Origin: Plenodomus lindquistii
Taxonomy: Eukaryota > Ascomycota > Dothideomycetes > Pleosporales > Leptosphaeriaceae
Assembly: GCA_025504975.1 (NCBI GenBank)
Contig: JANUWI010000015.1
Coordinates: 310,001 to 374,000 of the forward strand
Reading direction: 5' to 3'
DNA length: 64,000 bases
Shown here: positions 33,476 to 45,140 of the stretch, in pieces
Position numbering within the stretch: the stretch's first letter is position 1
Layout: every line of letters begins with the position of its first letter
Position numbers and translations under genes: made by a program
Notes under the pieces: model-generated
Told to the model about the DNA's origin: nothing
The model's database searches: none
Seen by the model: only the letters and a program-made list of their open reading frames with translations

Positions 33476-35271
33476 CTACTTGTACTCTTTCCAAATCAAG
33501 CCTTCAGGCAGAACTTTCCACTGCTTCTCCTCGTCCAACAAACATTCCATCTTCTCCCATTCTTGTCTTACCATGTCCGCCCTCTCCTTGCTCCTCGGTA
33601 TGAACCGTGCTGGGAACGGCTTCGGCCTGACAACCAAGCCCTCAGTCAAATTCGCTGCATCCGGCAGAAGAGGCTGACCACCATCGTCAAGCGCAGGAAG
33701 AATATCAAATGCCCACAACATCCTCGCAATCGCCAAGAACATTGAACGCTCCGCAATGTGCGTTCCCTGACACAGTCTCCTCCCAGCTCCGAAGAGAAAG
33801 TGATCCCGCTTTGTGGCATCAGGGTTTGTAGCTGCTTCTTGTGCTGTCTGCTCATCGCCTAGATACCGCGATGGGTCGAAGCAATGCGGATCAGCGTGAC
33901 GTGCAGGATCCATATGGATGGCCCATACGTTCCACAGCACGCCCGCATCCTTGGGGATCTTGTAGCCCATATACTCATCGTCTTGAATGACGGCGTGCGG
34001 AATACCGAGAATACCGGTGGGCATCCATCGGCATGTTTCTTTGATGCTGGCGCGGATGTACGGGAGTTGCGATTCGTCATCCATAGTGGGAAAACGGGAG
34101 CCGCAGACACGATCTAGTTCGTCTTGAGCGGCCTTAGCAGCTGCGGGATGAAGAATCATTGCTTGAATGACTGGGCGCGGTCAGATTAGTGCACTTAAAA
34201 CTAGGGTCGACGGGTGAAAAGAGGACAGGGGAAAAGGCATTGGGCAACGGCGTACATCCAACGAGTTCAGCAGAGGTAGTATCACTTCCCGCTTCCAACA
34301 AACTCCCGCTAACGTATGCAGCCAGAGAATCGGAGAATCGGAGTTCGTCTTGAGCTCGAACAAGGTCTACGCAGAAGCAGGGTCGAGGTTTGCCGCTCTT
34401 GATGGCGTTTTTGATACGCAGCCAGTGGCCCACATACAGCTCGCTCTCCTTCTCATGAAGCTTCTTTGCATAGCGTCGTAGCGGTAGAAACGCATCTGGG
34501 AGGGAGCGAAGGACGGGAAAGAGGTCGAGGAGTGCGGCAGTTTGGGCTCCGGCAGCTTCGGAAAAATTTTCAAAGCCCTGCAGATGGTTCAGTAATACCT
34601 ACGCACCAGCAACGTGGCGTACATACACTATAGAGTTGTTTCAGTTTTGGGTCATCTATACTTATTGTGCGAAATCCAAAGATCATTTGGGTGGTCAATG
34701 AATTGGTGTAGCGGTTGATGTGGTCGGCAAATAGGTCAGGTGAATCCAGGAGGCCGACGAGCATAGCTTTGTTCTCGAGATCCTGGTAGGGAACGTATGT
34801 CTTGGCTGCTTTGAGGTTAAGGTTGTTGTGGACAATCCTGCGTATCATTCGCCAGGTGTCACCGTATTTCTGGAAATCAAGATCAGTATATTTGAGTCAA
34901 TGAATTCGAGAGTGGAAGCTTACCATGAGTACCATACGCAACCCTCCGCTCACAAGCTGACCAATATACATCTCTGGACGCGATGAATAGATCCCACTAC
35001 GCTTGTCCAGCAAATCCTTGATCGCTTGGTCTGAGTTCAGAACGATCATCACCTTGGTACCGAGAATGAGAGAATAGATGGGCCCGTATTCTTGTGCCCA
35101 CTTCTGGAATTGGAGGTGCCCTTTCTCTTTTGGCATTAAATGCAGATTGCCAATTAGGGGAAGTGTTGGAGGCCCAGGGGGGTAGTTAGCTGGCCTGCGT
35201 CCAAAGTTCCTCAAACGATAGGCTATGAGGACTACGAGGGCGAAGGTGAGAGCAAGAATTGGGACGTCCAT
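33476..35271 (-). CDS. Cytochrome P450 monooxygenase
   Basis: This is a membrane-anchored microsomal P450 with all hallmarks. ATG 35269-35271 opens an N-terminal anchor (MDVPILALTFALVVLIAYRL) followed by the proline hinge YPPGPPTLPLIGNLH. The I-helix reads LLEAGSDTTSAEL (AGxDT), the K-helix has KETCR (ExxR), PERF-like PSRYL is present, and the heme loop is FLFGAGRRLCQG with the cysteine ligand. Introns lie near 34862-34922, 34565-34632 and 34160-34253, all with GT/AG ends that keep the frame. The substrate is unknown. It resembles the OrdA-like group that hydroxylates aromatic or polyketide compounds, but it sits with unrelated neighbours. Confidence 0.9.
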
Positions 35272-36130
35272 GATTTTTGGGATCAGCCCGACAGACGAAA
35301 TTGAAAGGGTTTCAGATGCTCGAGCCAGGATAGTCTTCTAGATATACAAACTTAGTACCCTGCCCATAAGGACCTCTTTGAACCTCGCAACATCAGCTTA
35401 CGCCTGGTTTCGCGGGCATCGACTGTCGTGGAACCCTCGATGTACTGCTAATATGTCCATCACAGACACAACACCACGGCTATTGGTCGCGAGCTGGATT
35501 AGCACGCAGCCCTACCTTCAAACCCCTAGGCCTGATCCCGGTGGTCAGCGCACGCTTACCTCATTGCGCGAGGCGCAGAAAGTGGTGATTAACTAGCAAC
35601 TTAAGTGCTTATTCCCTACAGGATCTGCGTGTCTTACCACAACAGAGTGCTTACTATTCGCGGATGTGAAGACGTGTCTCACGACCTGGCTGCAGGTGCA
35701 ATTACGGCACTCTGAACGGTACAGGGAGCGCTTGCAGCCGTGGCGGTTCGGTATAAATCCTTCGTAGCAATATATGCGTTGATAGGGTGGCAGGTACGTG
35801 GCGGGCAAAGTTCGCCGCAGTGCAGACTAGGCCAGTAGCACAACTCTTTCTACACATTGTAGTAGTAGTCAGTACAAATACCTTTACTGTAAGGAATCTT
35901 GCGTAGTGTGAACCATGTGGAAAATATCTCCAATCTTCCTCTATTCATCTGCTCCGGAGGTTTTAGTGTTGTTGAGAAAATTGGAATATTGTACGTCGCA
36001 GGGCTGACAGCGAACGAGACGGAAGAAGTTAGTGCATGCAGGCTGCATGTCTCCATCCCACAACTGCCCCCTGCAGTGAGACCTGATAATGCAGTGACGA
36101 TCTTGCACACACATTGGTTCTACGATTGAG
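35272..36130. other. Intergenic region downstream of P450 start
   Basis: About 860 bp with only short frames. It holds the P450 promoter; no other feature is supported. Confidence 0.45.
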
Positions 36131-36760
36131 CTAGAAAGTCTTGATTGAGGTGAAATCGCTTAAAGTGTCCTTGATAAGGTCTTTAACAATCATATAGCCC
36201 ATGCGCATCCAAGCATCTCGGTGAATCGTCGACTCAAAAAGGTCAAGATGTGACATGCATCCATCCAGAAGATGAAGAGAGTTGTGTTGCATCAGCTGGC
36301 TTGATATCTCGGACATATACTTAGCTAAGGTGCCCACATGAGTATATCTTTTGGTCAGATGTTGGATGATAATGCCAGCAAGATTGCTATCATGAGTACC
36401 TAGCGAAATCCCATGGTTACTTACCAAAACGTTATGCAGAAAAACATCGTCACGGTAACATGTATAGAATTGTTGCTTTTGATCGTCGATACTGCCGATC
36501 GCATGTCTTCAATCATATTGCTCAACAGTTGGTGCACAATCCTGAGACACGGGACATCTTCATTTCGAGCCATCGCGTCATCTCGCCTATGCGTCGACAA
36601 TGAGATTTCGATCAAAGGGGAAAGAAAAAACTCTACAGTACCTTGAAATTTCGAGCTTGTTTTCCTACGCTGAGGGCCAGATCTCGTGGACACTCTACAC
36701 TCTTCTTGGTCATTGCCTGCAACTTAGCATCCGTGTGATCTTCTTGTTGTCGCTCACGAC
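36131..36760 (-). pseudogene. Possible gene remnant, spliced, no recognised domain
   Basis: Two or three coding-like stretches on the minus strand look like exons. One reads RDDAMARNEDVPCLRIVHQL (about 36595-36435), preceded by a plausible intron ending GACGCATAG. The other holds KYMSEISSQLMQHNSLHLLD and DLFESTIHRDAWMRMGYMIV (about 36330-36131), after a GTAAGT donor at about 36422-36427. It has the helical look of the C-terminal part of a fungal transcription factor, but I cannot name it. The 5' end would run into the promoter of the next gene, so it may be truncated. It may also be chance. Confidence 0.25.
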
Positions 36761-36785
36761 AACTGTAGTGCCTCAATCGAATAGA

Positions 36786-38342
36786 ATGGCCCAAAATTTC
36801 ATCATCGAAGCATGGACGGAGCTTGGTCTTGCTTTAATCTCCATACTGTTGCGCTTGTATTTTCGTTACACTCAAGTTGACCTGACGGGCATGACTTGGG
36901 ACGACTACCTGGTAGTATTAGCGGGTGTAAGTGCTTCGGACATACTCGCGTTACCGATTTACACCTCATTACAGTCGTACTGATCCAGTGCAACCAGATA
37001 TTTTACGCTCTCGAGACGGCCGCCGCACATGTAATCGTCGCCCTCTTTCAAGGCATGGGCAATAATAACTTCACCCCATCTCAACGCGCGAAACTCAGCC
37101 CAGAATCTGATGCCTGGAAATATGCTGAACATGGCTCCAAGACTCACATTTTCGGGTGGTTTATGTACACGGCGCTCATGTGGACACTGAAGAGCTGTTG
37201 GACAGTCTACTACTCGCGGATCACAAGTGGGGTCCGGAAGATGGACGTACGTATTAAGATCGCTTGGCTTCTGAACGGAACGACGTACATTGCTGCGCTT
37301 TGCATGGTCTTGTTCAGATGTTGGCCGTTGCATCGCCAGTGGCAGATCTACCCTGACCCTGGGAGTAAGTGTGACTACGTTTGCGAATTTGCTGATGTTG
37401 ACGAGTTTATGACAGATAACTGCTATCCTGGGGCTTCGAAGCTCAATGTTACATTCATTACGGTCCTCGACGTCATTACCGATCTGTTTCTGATGGCTAT
37501 ACCACTACCTGTACATCTACTTCTGAGTCTCTCCACGATGAAAATGTATCCTAATCATTGCTTGTAGATCATCTATCGCGCTCACCTGGATATCAAGACG
37601 AAGGTCTCCCTAATGATTCTATTCAGTGGTGGCTGGATAGTTATCAGCTTTGGTATCCTACGTTGCGTCACCCTCGTCACCGTAAGTTCTCCCGAATTTC
37701 AAATGCGCAGATATTCACGTTGCATCTCAGGTCGGTCCAACTGAGCGCTCCATGTCGGGCCAGTGGTCCGTTCGCGTATCGTTCGTTGCAGTCCTCGTCA
37801 GCAATGCACCAATGATTTTCCCGCTTTTCAAACGTTGGTCTTACGCGGCCATGGGGATTGCGAGCACGAGTCGCAAAAACAGTAAGGGTAGCTTCCCGCT
37901 CAATGATCTCAGCAGGACCAAGGAAAACAGGCGAACCATGGAGCAAAGCCATGAGCGATCAGCAAAGAGAAGTCGTATGCTACATCCTCTGAGTATACCG
38001 AACGACACGGCTTGGGGAAGCGACGAGGCTATTATCACAGCGGAAAAGGACGCTGACAATGTGATAATGGACAAGAAGGATGGTATAGCAGCTCTCGGGG
38101 TCATTCCTGAGTCGAGCGTTGGGTCCTTTGCCAGTGAGCGCCGGTCACAAACGAGAGCGAAACAAAGCAGCAGTCTCGCGCCAAATAAGATCCTGATGGT
38201 TCGGGAGTGGAGTACCATCGAAAGTCAGGCCGTGCCAGGGCTTGAGAGGCGAGAGGTGCAGGTCGAGACTGCGGGGTCGGTTGGGGTTGAAGGCTCAGTG
38301 GTCAGGCTCGAGGATGTTCGCGGAGCTGAGACCCTGGTATGA
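36786..38342 (+). CDS. Rhodopsin-fold integral membrane protein (Pth11-like group)
   Basis: This is a seven-helix fungal membrane protein of the rhodopsin-domain family common in Pezizomycotina, related to Pth11 but without an N-terminal CFEM domain. ATG 36786 gives MAQNFIIEAWTELGLALISI and the WDDYLVVLAG motif typical at helix 2. Introns are near 36930-36973, 37363-37409, 37520-37567 and 37681-37731. Later parts include HIFGWFMYTALMWTLKSCW, the CWPLHRQW and LNVTFITVLDVITDLFLMAI segments, and VSLMILFSGGWIVISFGILR. The hydrophilic C-terminal tail from about 37850 is charged and Ser-rich, likely cytosolic. The ligand is unknown. Frames join cleanly through all introns. Confidence 0.8.
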
Positions 38343-38913
38343 AAGTGTATAGGGTTGCGCTATATTCCCACCAAAGTATCTTTCAACTTGCCCCTGACTT
38401 TGCGATACATTGATGCTTGTTGCGTTGTACATTGTGGATACTTTTACCCATCTCACCAGCCATTCCTCCCTAAGAACTTGCCGCCCATTCATTGCCTTGG
38501 TTGGAAGATACATCTCAATTCTAACGATCATTATCGGCTTCAACCCCGCGCTCTCATCAATACACGTCTTTTTAATCTGTTTGGAACGTACGATGAAGGG
38601 ACTCGCTGGAGAATAAATCCAGGTGGATTGGCAGGATACCAAGCCCGGTACGGTGAAGAAGAGAGTCATCTGTGCTGTGCCACAGTCAAGCTTTCGACAT
38701 GAGTACTCAAAAACAGATCAAGCTCTACTACAATATTGAGTATATTGATGACGAACTTCTCGATAACTCAGCCCATCGAAATTTGATGATGAAGAACCTG
38801 GACCCATGTCGGTATGAAGTCGAAGTATCATGAGTTCCAACCTTCGCGGAATTCCACAAGCTGTACTTCCTTACATGCAATCCGACATTGAGTTGTAGTC
38901 TCCACGACGCGTT
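38343..38913. other. Convergent intergenic region
   Basis: About 570 bp between convergent genes, no supported feature. Confidence 0.5.
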
Positions 38914-40618
38914 TTAGTTGAGTAGGTTGTCGAAGTCGGTATTGAACCGTACCGGGAAACTATCTCGTCCATGCGCTGTCTCCAAAACGAAACAAGCCAT
39001 GCTATTGTGCTGACATGGGAACCGTCCATCCCCATCCTCATTAATTGTCACCGCACCCCACTCAAAGCCCAATACATCGGTCCAGACTTCGCCTGCGTGC
39101 TGGCGGCCAACGTTCATAAGTAGGCTGGGTAATTGACCTGCTGGCTCGCCCCTCTGCGTCCATGACAGTATCACTGCGCATCCGTTGGGGTGCTCGGTAT
39201 CTCCTTGCCGCGTCCAGCCTATACAGTTGCTACGCTCGAAGTAATTCAATTGCGTGCCGTAGGCATACAGCTTTCGTGCAAGGATGATGCCGGGTAATTT
39301 GCCATAGCATGTGGGTGGTTCTGGGGACGGGCCTTCAATGCCATATAGGTCACCAAAGAAGACGCAGGGATGGCCATCTTGTCGTAGAAGTAACAGCGAG
39401 TATGCGTGGGGCGTGAAGGAATACTTGATCGGGGTGTCCATATCTTGACCCTTCTGGGTGTCGTGGATGCGAATGAAAGTCTGTGCGAGTTAGCCACGAT
39501 CGACAAAGTTAATGGCCGGGGAAGCTTACCACAGCATTATTTGGTCTCGCTTCTACTAAAGTTTTATCAAAGACATGCCGCAAGTCGGTGTCTTCACCTT
39601 GGCTCAATCTCGCGATTTTGTACATGAGCGGCACATCGTACAATTTGAAGTCTGGACTCATGTTGTCCATCCAGTCGAGAAGAACATTCACGTCGCCATG
39701 CCAGAACTCACCCACGCAAAGAAGACTACCATTGTTGACCTTCTTCAGGTTTTGAGTCCATACATCAGCAAATCGCCAAGAATAGTGCTGTACAGCGTCC
39801 AATCTGAAGCCACTTAGGTTAAGTTCCTGTAAGATCCACTTGCCCCAAGACATGGTCTCTTCTACTACCTCCACGTTGGTGTAGTCGAGATTCTCGAGCA
39901 TTAGGTAGTCTGCATTGCCTTGCAACTTTCCGACATCTTGCGCCCAGTTCTTCCCATCTTCCACAAAGCGGTAGATCGCTCGCTTTCGGGTTTGCTGATT
40001 CCAGTCGGTTCCGTTGAAATGTGATTTGTTATATGTGAAAGTGCTGTACTTCCCACCACGAGCAGCGAACTTGAAGTTTGTCCAGGCCTCAATCTCAAAG
40101 GGGGGTGTTATGTCAATTGTACGATCTTTCTGTGAAATCAGTGAGGTTATCATTGGGAAGGATGGCTTTGCCGCACCTCTTGGATTCACTTCGACAACTT
40201 TCACCATCTCCGTCGAGTCTGCAAAGGCTCGGTGATTCAATATGGCGTCCCATATCAAACCGACACCAGATTTCTTGCTCTCAGTGGCCAAGTCAACAAG
40301 ATCTTGCTTCGTACCCCACTTCGTCGCAATAGTCCCTTTCTGGTCGAATTCCCCTAGATCGTACGCATCGTATATGTCGTAGCCGTTGCTTTCAGCGCCC
40401 TTTGCTTTTGATCCAGGAGGTAGCCAGAGTTCCGTGATTCCGATGGCAGCTAGTGAAGCTACAGCTCTTTGGAGACGTTGCCAATGCTTGTGGTCACCAT
40501 TTGTATGCCATTCGAACGCCTCGAACAGTACAGGATTGTTAGGTTGACTTGACTTTTCCACCTCACACAGGGGGTCAGGGGACTTCGGTGGGGTTGGCGG
40601 AAGGGCATGTGATTCCAT
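38914..40618 (-). CDS. Intracellular alpha-amylase, GH13 (subfamily 5-like)
   Basis: This enzyme hydrolyses alpha-1,4-glucan. There is no signal peptide: ATG 40616-40618 opens a polar start MESHALPPTPPKSPDP, so it is probably cytosolic, like the GH13_5 amylases of fungi (e.g. Histoplasma Amy1, needed for cell-wall alpha-glucan). The conserved regions are GITELWLPPGSKA, GLIWDAILNHRA (region I), GFRLDAVQH with the nucleophile Asp (II), CVGEFWHG with the acid/base Glu (III), and FIRIHDTQ with the third acid (IV). Region IV is completed by one intron at about 39480-39535. The frame is intact over about 545 residues and ends with FNTDFDNLLN at 38914. Confidence 0.9.
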
Positions 40619-41440
40619 TGTTTTCGACGCGGCTTTGTCGTGTTATGTGATGATTCCCTGACAAGGTGTGTTGCAGTGCAGTACTTATTGTAACTGTTGC
40701 TCGATGCCTATATCCCCTAAGTCCATCTTCTAATTGTCCGTTATTCATCATCCATCATCCATCATCCATCACCCATCGTCCATCGTCCATCGTCCATCGT
40801 CCATCGTCCATCGTCCATCGTTGTGTCCGTCCATCCGAGGCGTGGTAATCTCCGTTCAGACTTGGCTCGTTCTTGTTCTTTAGACTCAATTCTTCGTCAA
40901 AGAGGCAGTGCAGGAAAGCGTTTCATCTGGAACATCGCTCTTGTAATCGCATGTAGTCATCTCTTAGTACACCGGATTGACCGTATGCGAGTCATGCCAG
41001 TGAAGCCCCTTTCTTATTGCGGATTCGGCAGCTGGCAAGTTCCGCCGCGGCAGTCGGTCTGAGCCGCAATAAAACACGACACGTGTTGAAATGTCAGGAG
41101 CGCATCTCCTTCCGGTCGGACACGTATCTCTTGTGGACACTTTCGCTTGGTGGCTGACGGTTCACGTTGGCAGGTGCGTGGCGCGTTGTTGACGACGACG
41201 TTTGTCAGGGCCCAGAGCCATCTCATTCAGTCAGAGACGCACCGTGCTTCCAGCATCTATTCCGAGTACAGCGTGTGATACATGAAAGTTCCAACTTCCA
41301 ACGGCAGGTTTATGAAGCACCTCGGCAGCTTGTTCGGGGACATGGCTATCATTGCGATTAGCTGCGGCCAAGTCACTTTGCAAATGCACTCTTCAGACCA
41401 AAGAAATAGTTTGCATCGGAAATCCACTCCCACAAACCTC
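40619..41440. other. Intergenic region, amylase promoter side
   Basis: About 820 bp between the amylase start and the lactonase 3' end. It contains the heptamer repeat listed separately. No gene is supported. Confidence 0.5.
40744..40822. repeat. 7-bp tandem repeat (CCATCAT / CCATCGT)
   Basis: About eleven copies of a heptamer run in tandem. The first block is CCATCAT-type and the second CCATCGT-type, about 125-200 bp upstream of the amylase ATG. Confidence 0.8.
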
Positions 41441-42589
41441 TCAGACCCCAAAATCTCTCTCGATCTCCCGTCCTACAGCCTTCAGGTTCTCAACGATCCA
41501 TAATTGCTTGTTAGTAAACACCAGTACCGCCCCCGGCAAGAATGCAAAATTGTTACTCTCAAGCCCTACCCAAATCTTACCCAGCAGCTTTCCCTCCGGA
41601 CTCCAAACATGCACTCCGTCTCCACACCCCGCCCACACATTACCCTCTGTATCCGCATGCACACCGTCTGGGTAGCCACTATCCGGATACGCAAACACCC
41701 TTCTATTCCCCACCCTCTTCCCATCTTCTGAAATATCAAACGCATAGATAGTAGCAGGGCGCGTGGAATTAACATCAAACGCCACGGCGCCGGTGTCGCT
41801 CACATACAGCGTTTTCAAATCCGGGGAGAACTCGAGGCCATTGCATTGATCAAAGTCTGTCGCTACCACTGCGATTTCGCCAGTGGAAGGGGAAAAGCGG
41901 TACACTTGTTTGGGGATACTGGGTGCGGGCCGGAAGTCCTGGAAGTAGCCGTAGTCTGCGTCTGTGAACCAGAGATCGCCGGTGGTGGGATGTTGGCGGA
42001 CGTCGTTTAGGGATGAGAAGTTGCGGCCTAGGTAGGATGTGACGACTGGGGTTGTGGCGTTGGTTACGGGGTCTAGGGCTACGAGGGCAGAATAGGATTG
42101 GAAGTCGGCGCTGTCGGCGTAGATGATTTGGGGCGCGGTGGTGCTGTTCTTTTGTGTACCGGGTGGGTAGTACGAGGTTGCGCCGTTTGGTTCTGCGATT
42201 CCGTCGTAGCGGGTTGATGAGAGGGCGTAGTCGTTACCAAGGTCGATGATGGTAGTGTTGATGGGGTTGTTGAAGTCGCCGGCCCAGTTTGAGGTGATGT
42301 AAATTTTATTGGTGGCGGCATTGTAAACGCCGGCTTCGTGAAAGGCTTGCCAGTCGAGGTCGTAGAGTTGACGGGCTGTTGCGTTTCCTCCCAGTATGGA
42401 AGTGAAGCTTGGGTCGTAAGCTAGGAGGTTGATCACGGGGCTTGTGGTGTTGGTGGTTGAGACCAGGGTATCGAGGTATGACGGATTTGTCGCAAAGGCG
42501 AGCAAATCGACCGGGATTATGCCCGACATGACTGTGGTGATGATGGTGAACACAATTGTTTTCCAGATGAAGGGTAATTGCGCATCCAT
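41441..42589 (-). CDS. SMP-30/gluconolactonase-like beta-propeller protein
   Basis: This is a single-exon protein of 382 residues with an N-terminal membrane/signal segment (KTIVFTIITTVMSGIIPVDL) and a six-bladed propeller of the SMP-30/lactonohydrolase family, calcium-dependent enzymes that open sugar or aromatic lactones. Typical blade sequences are SSLNDVRQHPTTGDLWFTD, CNGLEFSPDLKTLYVSDTG and GYPDGVHADTEGNVWAGCGD, with metal-binding Asn and Asp in them. Many NxS/T sites near the N-terminal half fit secretion. ATG 42587-42589 is the first Met. The exact substrate is not predictable. Confidence 0.85.
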   Translation of the reverse strand: MDAQLPFIWKTIVFTIITTVMSGIIPVDLLAFATNPSYLDTLVSTTNTTSPVINLLAYDPSFTSILGGNATARQLYDLDWQAFHEAGVYNAATNKIYITSNWAGDFNNPINTTIIDLGNDYALSSTRYDGIAEPNGATSYYPPGTQKNSTTAPQIIYADSADFQSYSALVALDPVTNATTPVVTSYLGRNFSSLNDVRQHPTTGDLWFTDADYGYFQDFRPAPSIPKQVYRFSPSTGEIAVVATDFDQCNGLEFSPDLKTLYVSDTGAVAFDVNSTRPATIYAFDISEDGKRVGNRRVFAYPDSGYPDGVHADTEGNVWAGCGDGVHVWSPEGKLLGKIWVGLESNNFAFLPGAVLVFTNKQLWIVENLKAVGREIERDFGV

Positions 42590-43931
42590 TTCTTATAGTC
42601 AGGGTCCAGTCTCGGGGTGATGATCGTCGCTTTAGGCATAGAAGGTTTTGCTGGTGGCTCCTGGTCGCGACGTCACTTTGCCCCATCTACAGCATTGAGA
42701 CGGTTCGTCCTCGGCGGCTTTGCTACTGGTGATACTCTTGATATTGCCAAACCGCGCGTTACTGTCTTGGAGAAAATTGGATACAAGACACAAACTCATG
42801 TGGTTAGCGGGGCAAAAGTGGGGAAGGGACAGCTTGGGCTCAGTGACTGACTCTACTTCAGTCGGGAACCCCGGAAAAGAATTTATTACTGCGTAAGCTC
42901 AGAACACCACATAGCGCAACCTACTCTACATATATTCTTCAAGGCCTAACAGAGATACACAGTGCTACCCAGATGACTCTGGATGTGTCTGTCCATCTAA
43001 ATCGTTCTACGTCTTGCACGTGCACAGTTATTCGACTTACTGTCGGATAGCTTTTCCTTTACTCTTCGCCAGGCTGAGACCTTACTTGTCATGTGGATCT
43101 ACTCATCTTACAGGTACATCGCATAACGTTCTTAGGGAGCAAACGCAGCTGCGTGATACCAATATGTGAACCGTTGAAGCGACATTGACGCGACTTCCAA
43201 AGTGACATGATGCTTAAGCCTAGGTATACAGCAGCAGGGAGACAATAAAGGCACTCTAATATGATATAATATTTATCTTTACTACTTATAGAGGATACCC
43301 ATCTAATTCAATTTCTTTTGGCTGATTTTCAGTATATCTTGTTAACTACTACAGCGCATGTAACTTTGGCGACTCAATAAATACGAGCTCTTTCGAATGG
43401 CCATGTGCTTCGTTGTACACACTGGTATTCAGCACCTGGCACTACGCGCAATGATACTACGGTCTTGGTGATGTCAGGTTTCGTGCGTGATAGCTCATTG
43501 GCCAACATTTACTTGACTTTCTCTTCAGAGCGAAAGAAGCCATATTCCAAATCCATTCATTGCGCCCCATCATGGCACGCTGTCTTGTCAATAAATGCCT
43601 GAACCGATGTGTCGCTTATCGTTATCCGTGATCCCTGTCGCGGATCTAACTTGATGCATGCAAGGGTTCAGATCTGGACTCGGTACTACCAAATTATCGT
43701 CGCCCACACTACAAAGTCGTCTTCACCGCTCAGAACGACCAGAAGCACGACAGCGACAACATGGCATTCCTACGATCATTCACATTAGGCTCATGTATCA
43801 GGGACATACGAAAGTGACCATAGGCTCCCATCTCAGTGCACACACATCAGCATCTGTTTGTTCCGGAAGAACAGGAAGCTAATCATACATACATCATCAA
43901 CGCCACTCACTGCAAGCTCAGAAGTGATCGA
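42590..43931. other. Intergenic region with transposon-end fragment
   Basis: About 1.3 kb with no supported gene. It includes an AT-rich stretch (43250-43350) that ends in a copy of the 9593 element's terminal sequence. Confidence 0.5.
43361..43395 (-). mobile_element. End fragment related to the 9593-9831 element
   Basis: Read on the minus strand from 43395, this 35-bp segment matches 9593-9627 at 31 of 35 positions by eye, and all four differences are transitions. AT-rich sequence lies inward of it, as in the full element. I could not place the opposite end, so the copy may be truncated. Confidence 0.6.
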
Positions 43932-45140
43932 ATGCTCACCAGCCAGCCTGCTAATCATCTCATGATCAATGCAATGGACACCCTAAGCGACTACTCGGCC
44001 CCTGCCACGGCCAGCGACTCGGCAGCGAGTGCCTCACGACGGTCTTCACTCTCCCTTGCACCTACCGCCGAATCGAACGATACGCTTCCAATCGGTGCCC
44101 CACGCTCATCGATCTTCGAAATACGCCAGACGCCATTCGCTGGCCGTGCTGTCTTTGCCAGTCGAGATATTGACGAGGGTACGACGATTTGGCGGTCAGA
44201 TGACTTGACTCTTTCTGTTCTCCTACGCGAATACAGACGAGAGGTCTGCGGTCAATGTTTTGGCTACGATTATGGGCGGGATCTCGAGGTCCGGGATAAG
44301 AATGTCGGATTCGCGTTTTGCTCAAAGGAGTGCAGAGAGACATGGAGACAGGACAATGGCGAGGTGGGAGTGCAGGCTTGGGCTGCTGTGGAGAAGTTGA
44401 CGAGGGGACGAGGGAAAGAAGATAGCGAGATGGTGGATATTGACTTGCCACGGCCAAAGTCGAAAGAAATCAAGCAGGCGTGGGAGAGTGTGGCAGGTCA
44501 GGCTGCGCTGATTCGGATGGCTAGAGAAGGGCAGGAAGGGAACAAGAATGGCGAGGGGGGCGCTGTGCAGGTTACAAAGCAGCACAAGAAGGCACTGCAG
44601 AAGGCGCTGCAACAACAGATCACGCCAGATGTCATGACCTTTTGCCTAAGTGGTATACTTTGGCGATACCACCATCCAGCGGAGTGGGATCGAGTACTTG
44701 CTCTGGCGGTGGACAAAACGCCTTACCATAGTTCTGACGACCTCAACGCCTTCACCAGGACCTATCTCGCTCTCCTGGCTATTCTTCCACTCCCGCTTCT
44801 CCCGCTTGTAACGTCTGAAACAATTTTCCTTCTCTCATCTCGCGACTCTCACAACTCGTTTGGTATACGTTCGCTTGAAGACGATGGCTCCGAGTTCTTT
44901 GGCTACGGTTGCTGGCCCGCTGCGAGTTACTTCAACCACTCTTGTAGCCCAAATGTGGAGAAGATACGGGACGGCAGGATCTGGACGTTCCAAGCAGGGC
45001 GAGACATTAAAAAGGGCGACGAGCTGTGCATCACATATCTGAGCGGAGAAGAGCGCAAACTGAGTCGCGGCAAGAGGATGTTGACGCTGAGGAACAATTG
45101 GGGATTTGATTGTTTGTGCGATAGATGCGAAGCTGCATGA
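43932..45140 (+). CDS. SET-domain protein, SMYD/Set6-like
   Basis: This is a single-exon protein of about 402 residues with a split SET domain around a zinc-binding insert, as in SMYD-type and yeast Set6-like proteins, putative lysine methyltransferases. The N-terminal SET half (APRSSIFEIRQTPFAGRAVF, ASRDIDEGTTI) is followed by a reduced MYND-like cysteine cluster (CGQCFGYDYG, FAFCSKECRETW). The catalytic C-half is ASYFNHSCSPN (NHSC motif), DELCITYLS (Y motif) and the post-SET CLCDRC. ATG 43932 (MLTSQPANHLMINAM) is the first Met; the Met at 43974 is an alternative. Histone or other targets cannot be inferred. Confidence 0.85.
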   Translation: MLTSQPANHLMINAMDTLSDYSAPATASDSAASASRRSSLSLAPTAESNDTLPIGAPRSSIFEIRQTPFAGRAVFASRDIDEGTTIWRSDDLTLSVLLREYRREVCGQCFGYDYGRDLEVRDKNVGFAFCSKECRETWRQDNGEVGVQAWAAVEKLTRGRGKEDSEMVDIDLPRPKSKEIKQAWESVAGQAALIRMAREGQEGNKNGEGGAVQVTKQHKKALQKALQQQITPDVMTFCLSGILWRYHHPAEWDRVLALAVDKTPYHSSDDLNAFTRTYLALLAILPLPLLPLVTSETIFLLSSRDSHNSFGIRSLEDDGSEFFGYGCWPAASYFNHSCSPNVEKIRDGRIWTFQAGRDIKKGDELCITYLSGEERKLSRGKRMLTLRNNWGFDCLCDRCEAA

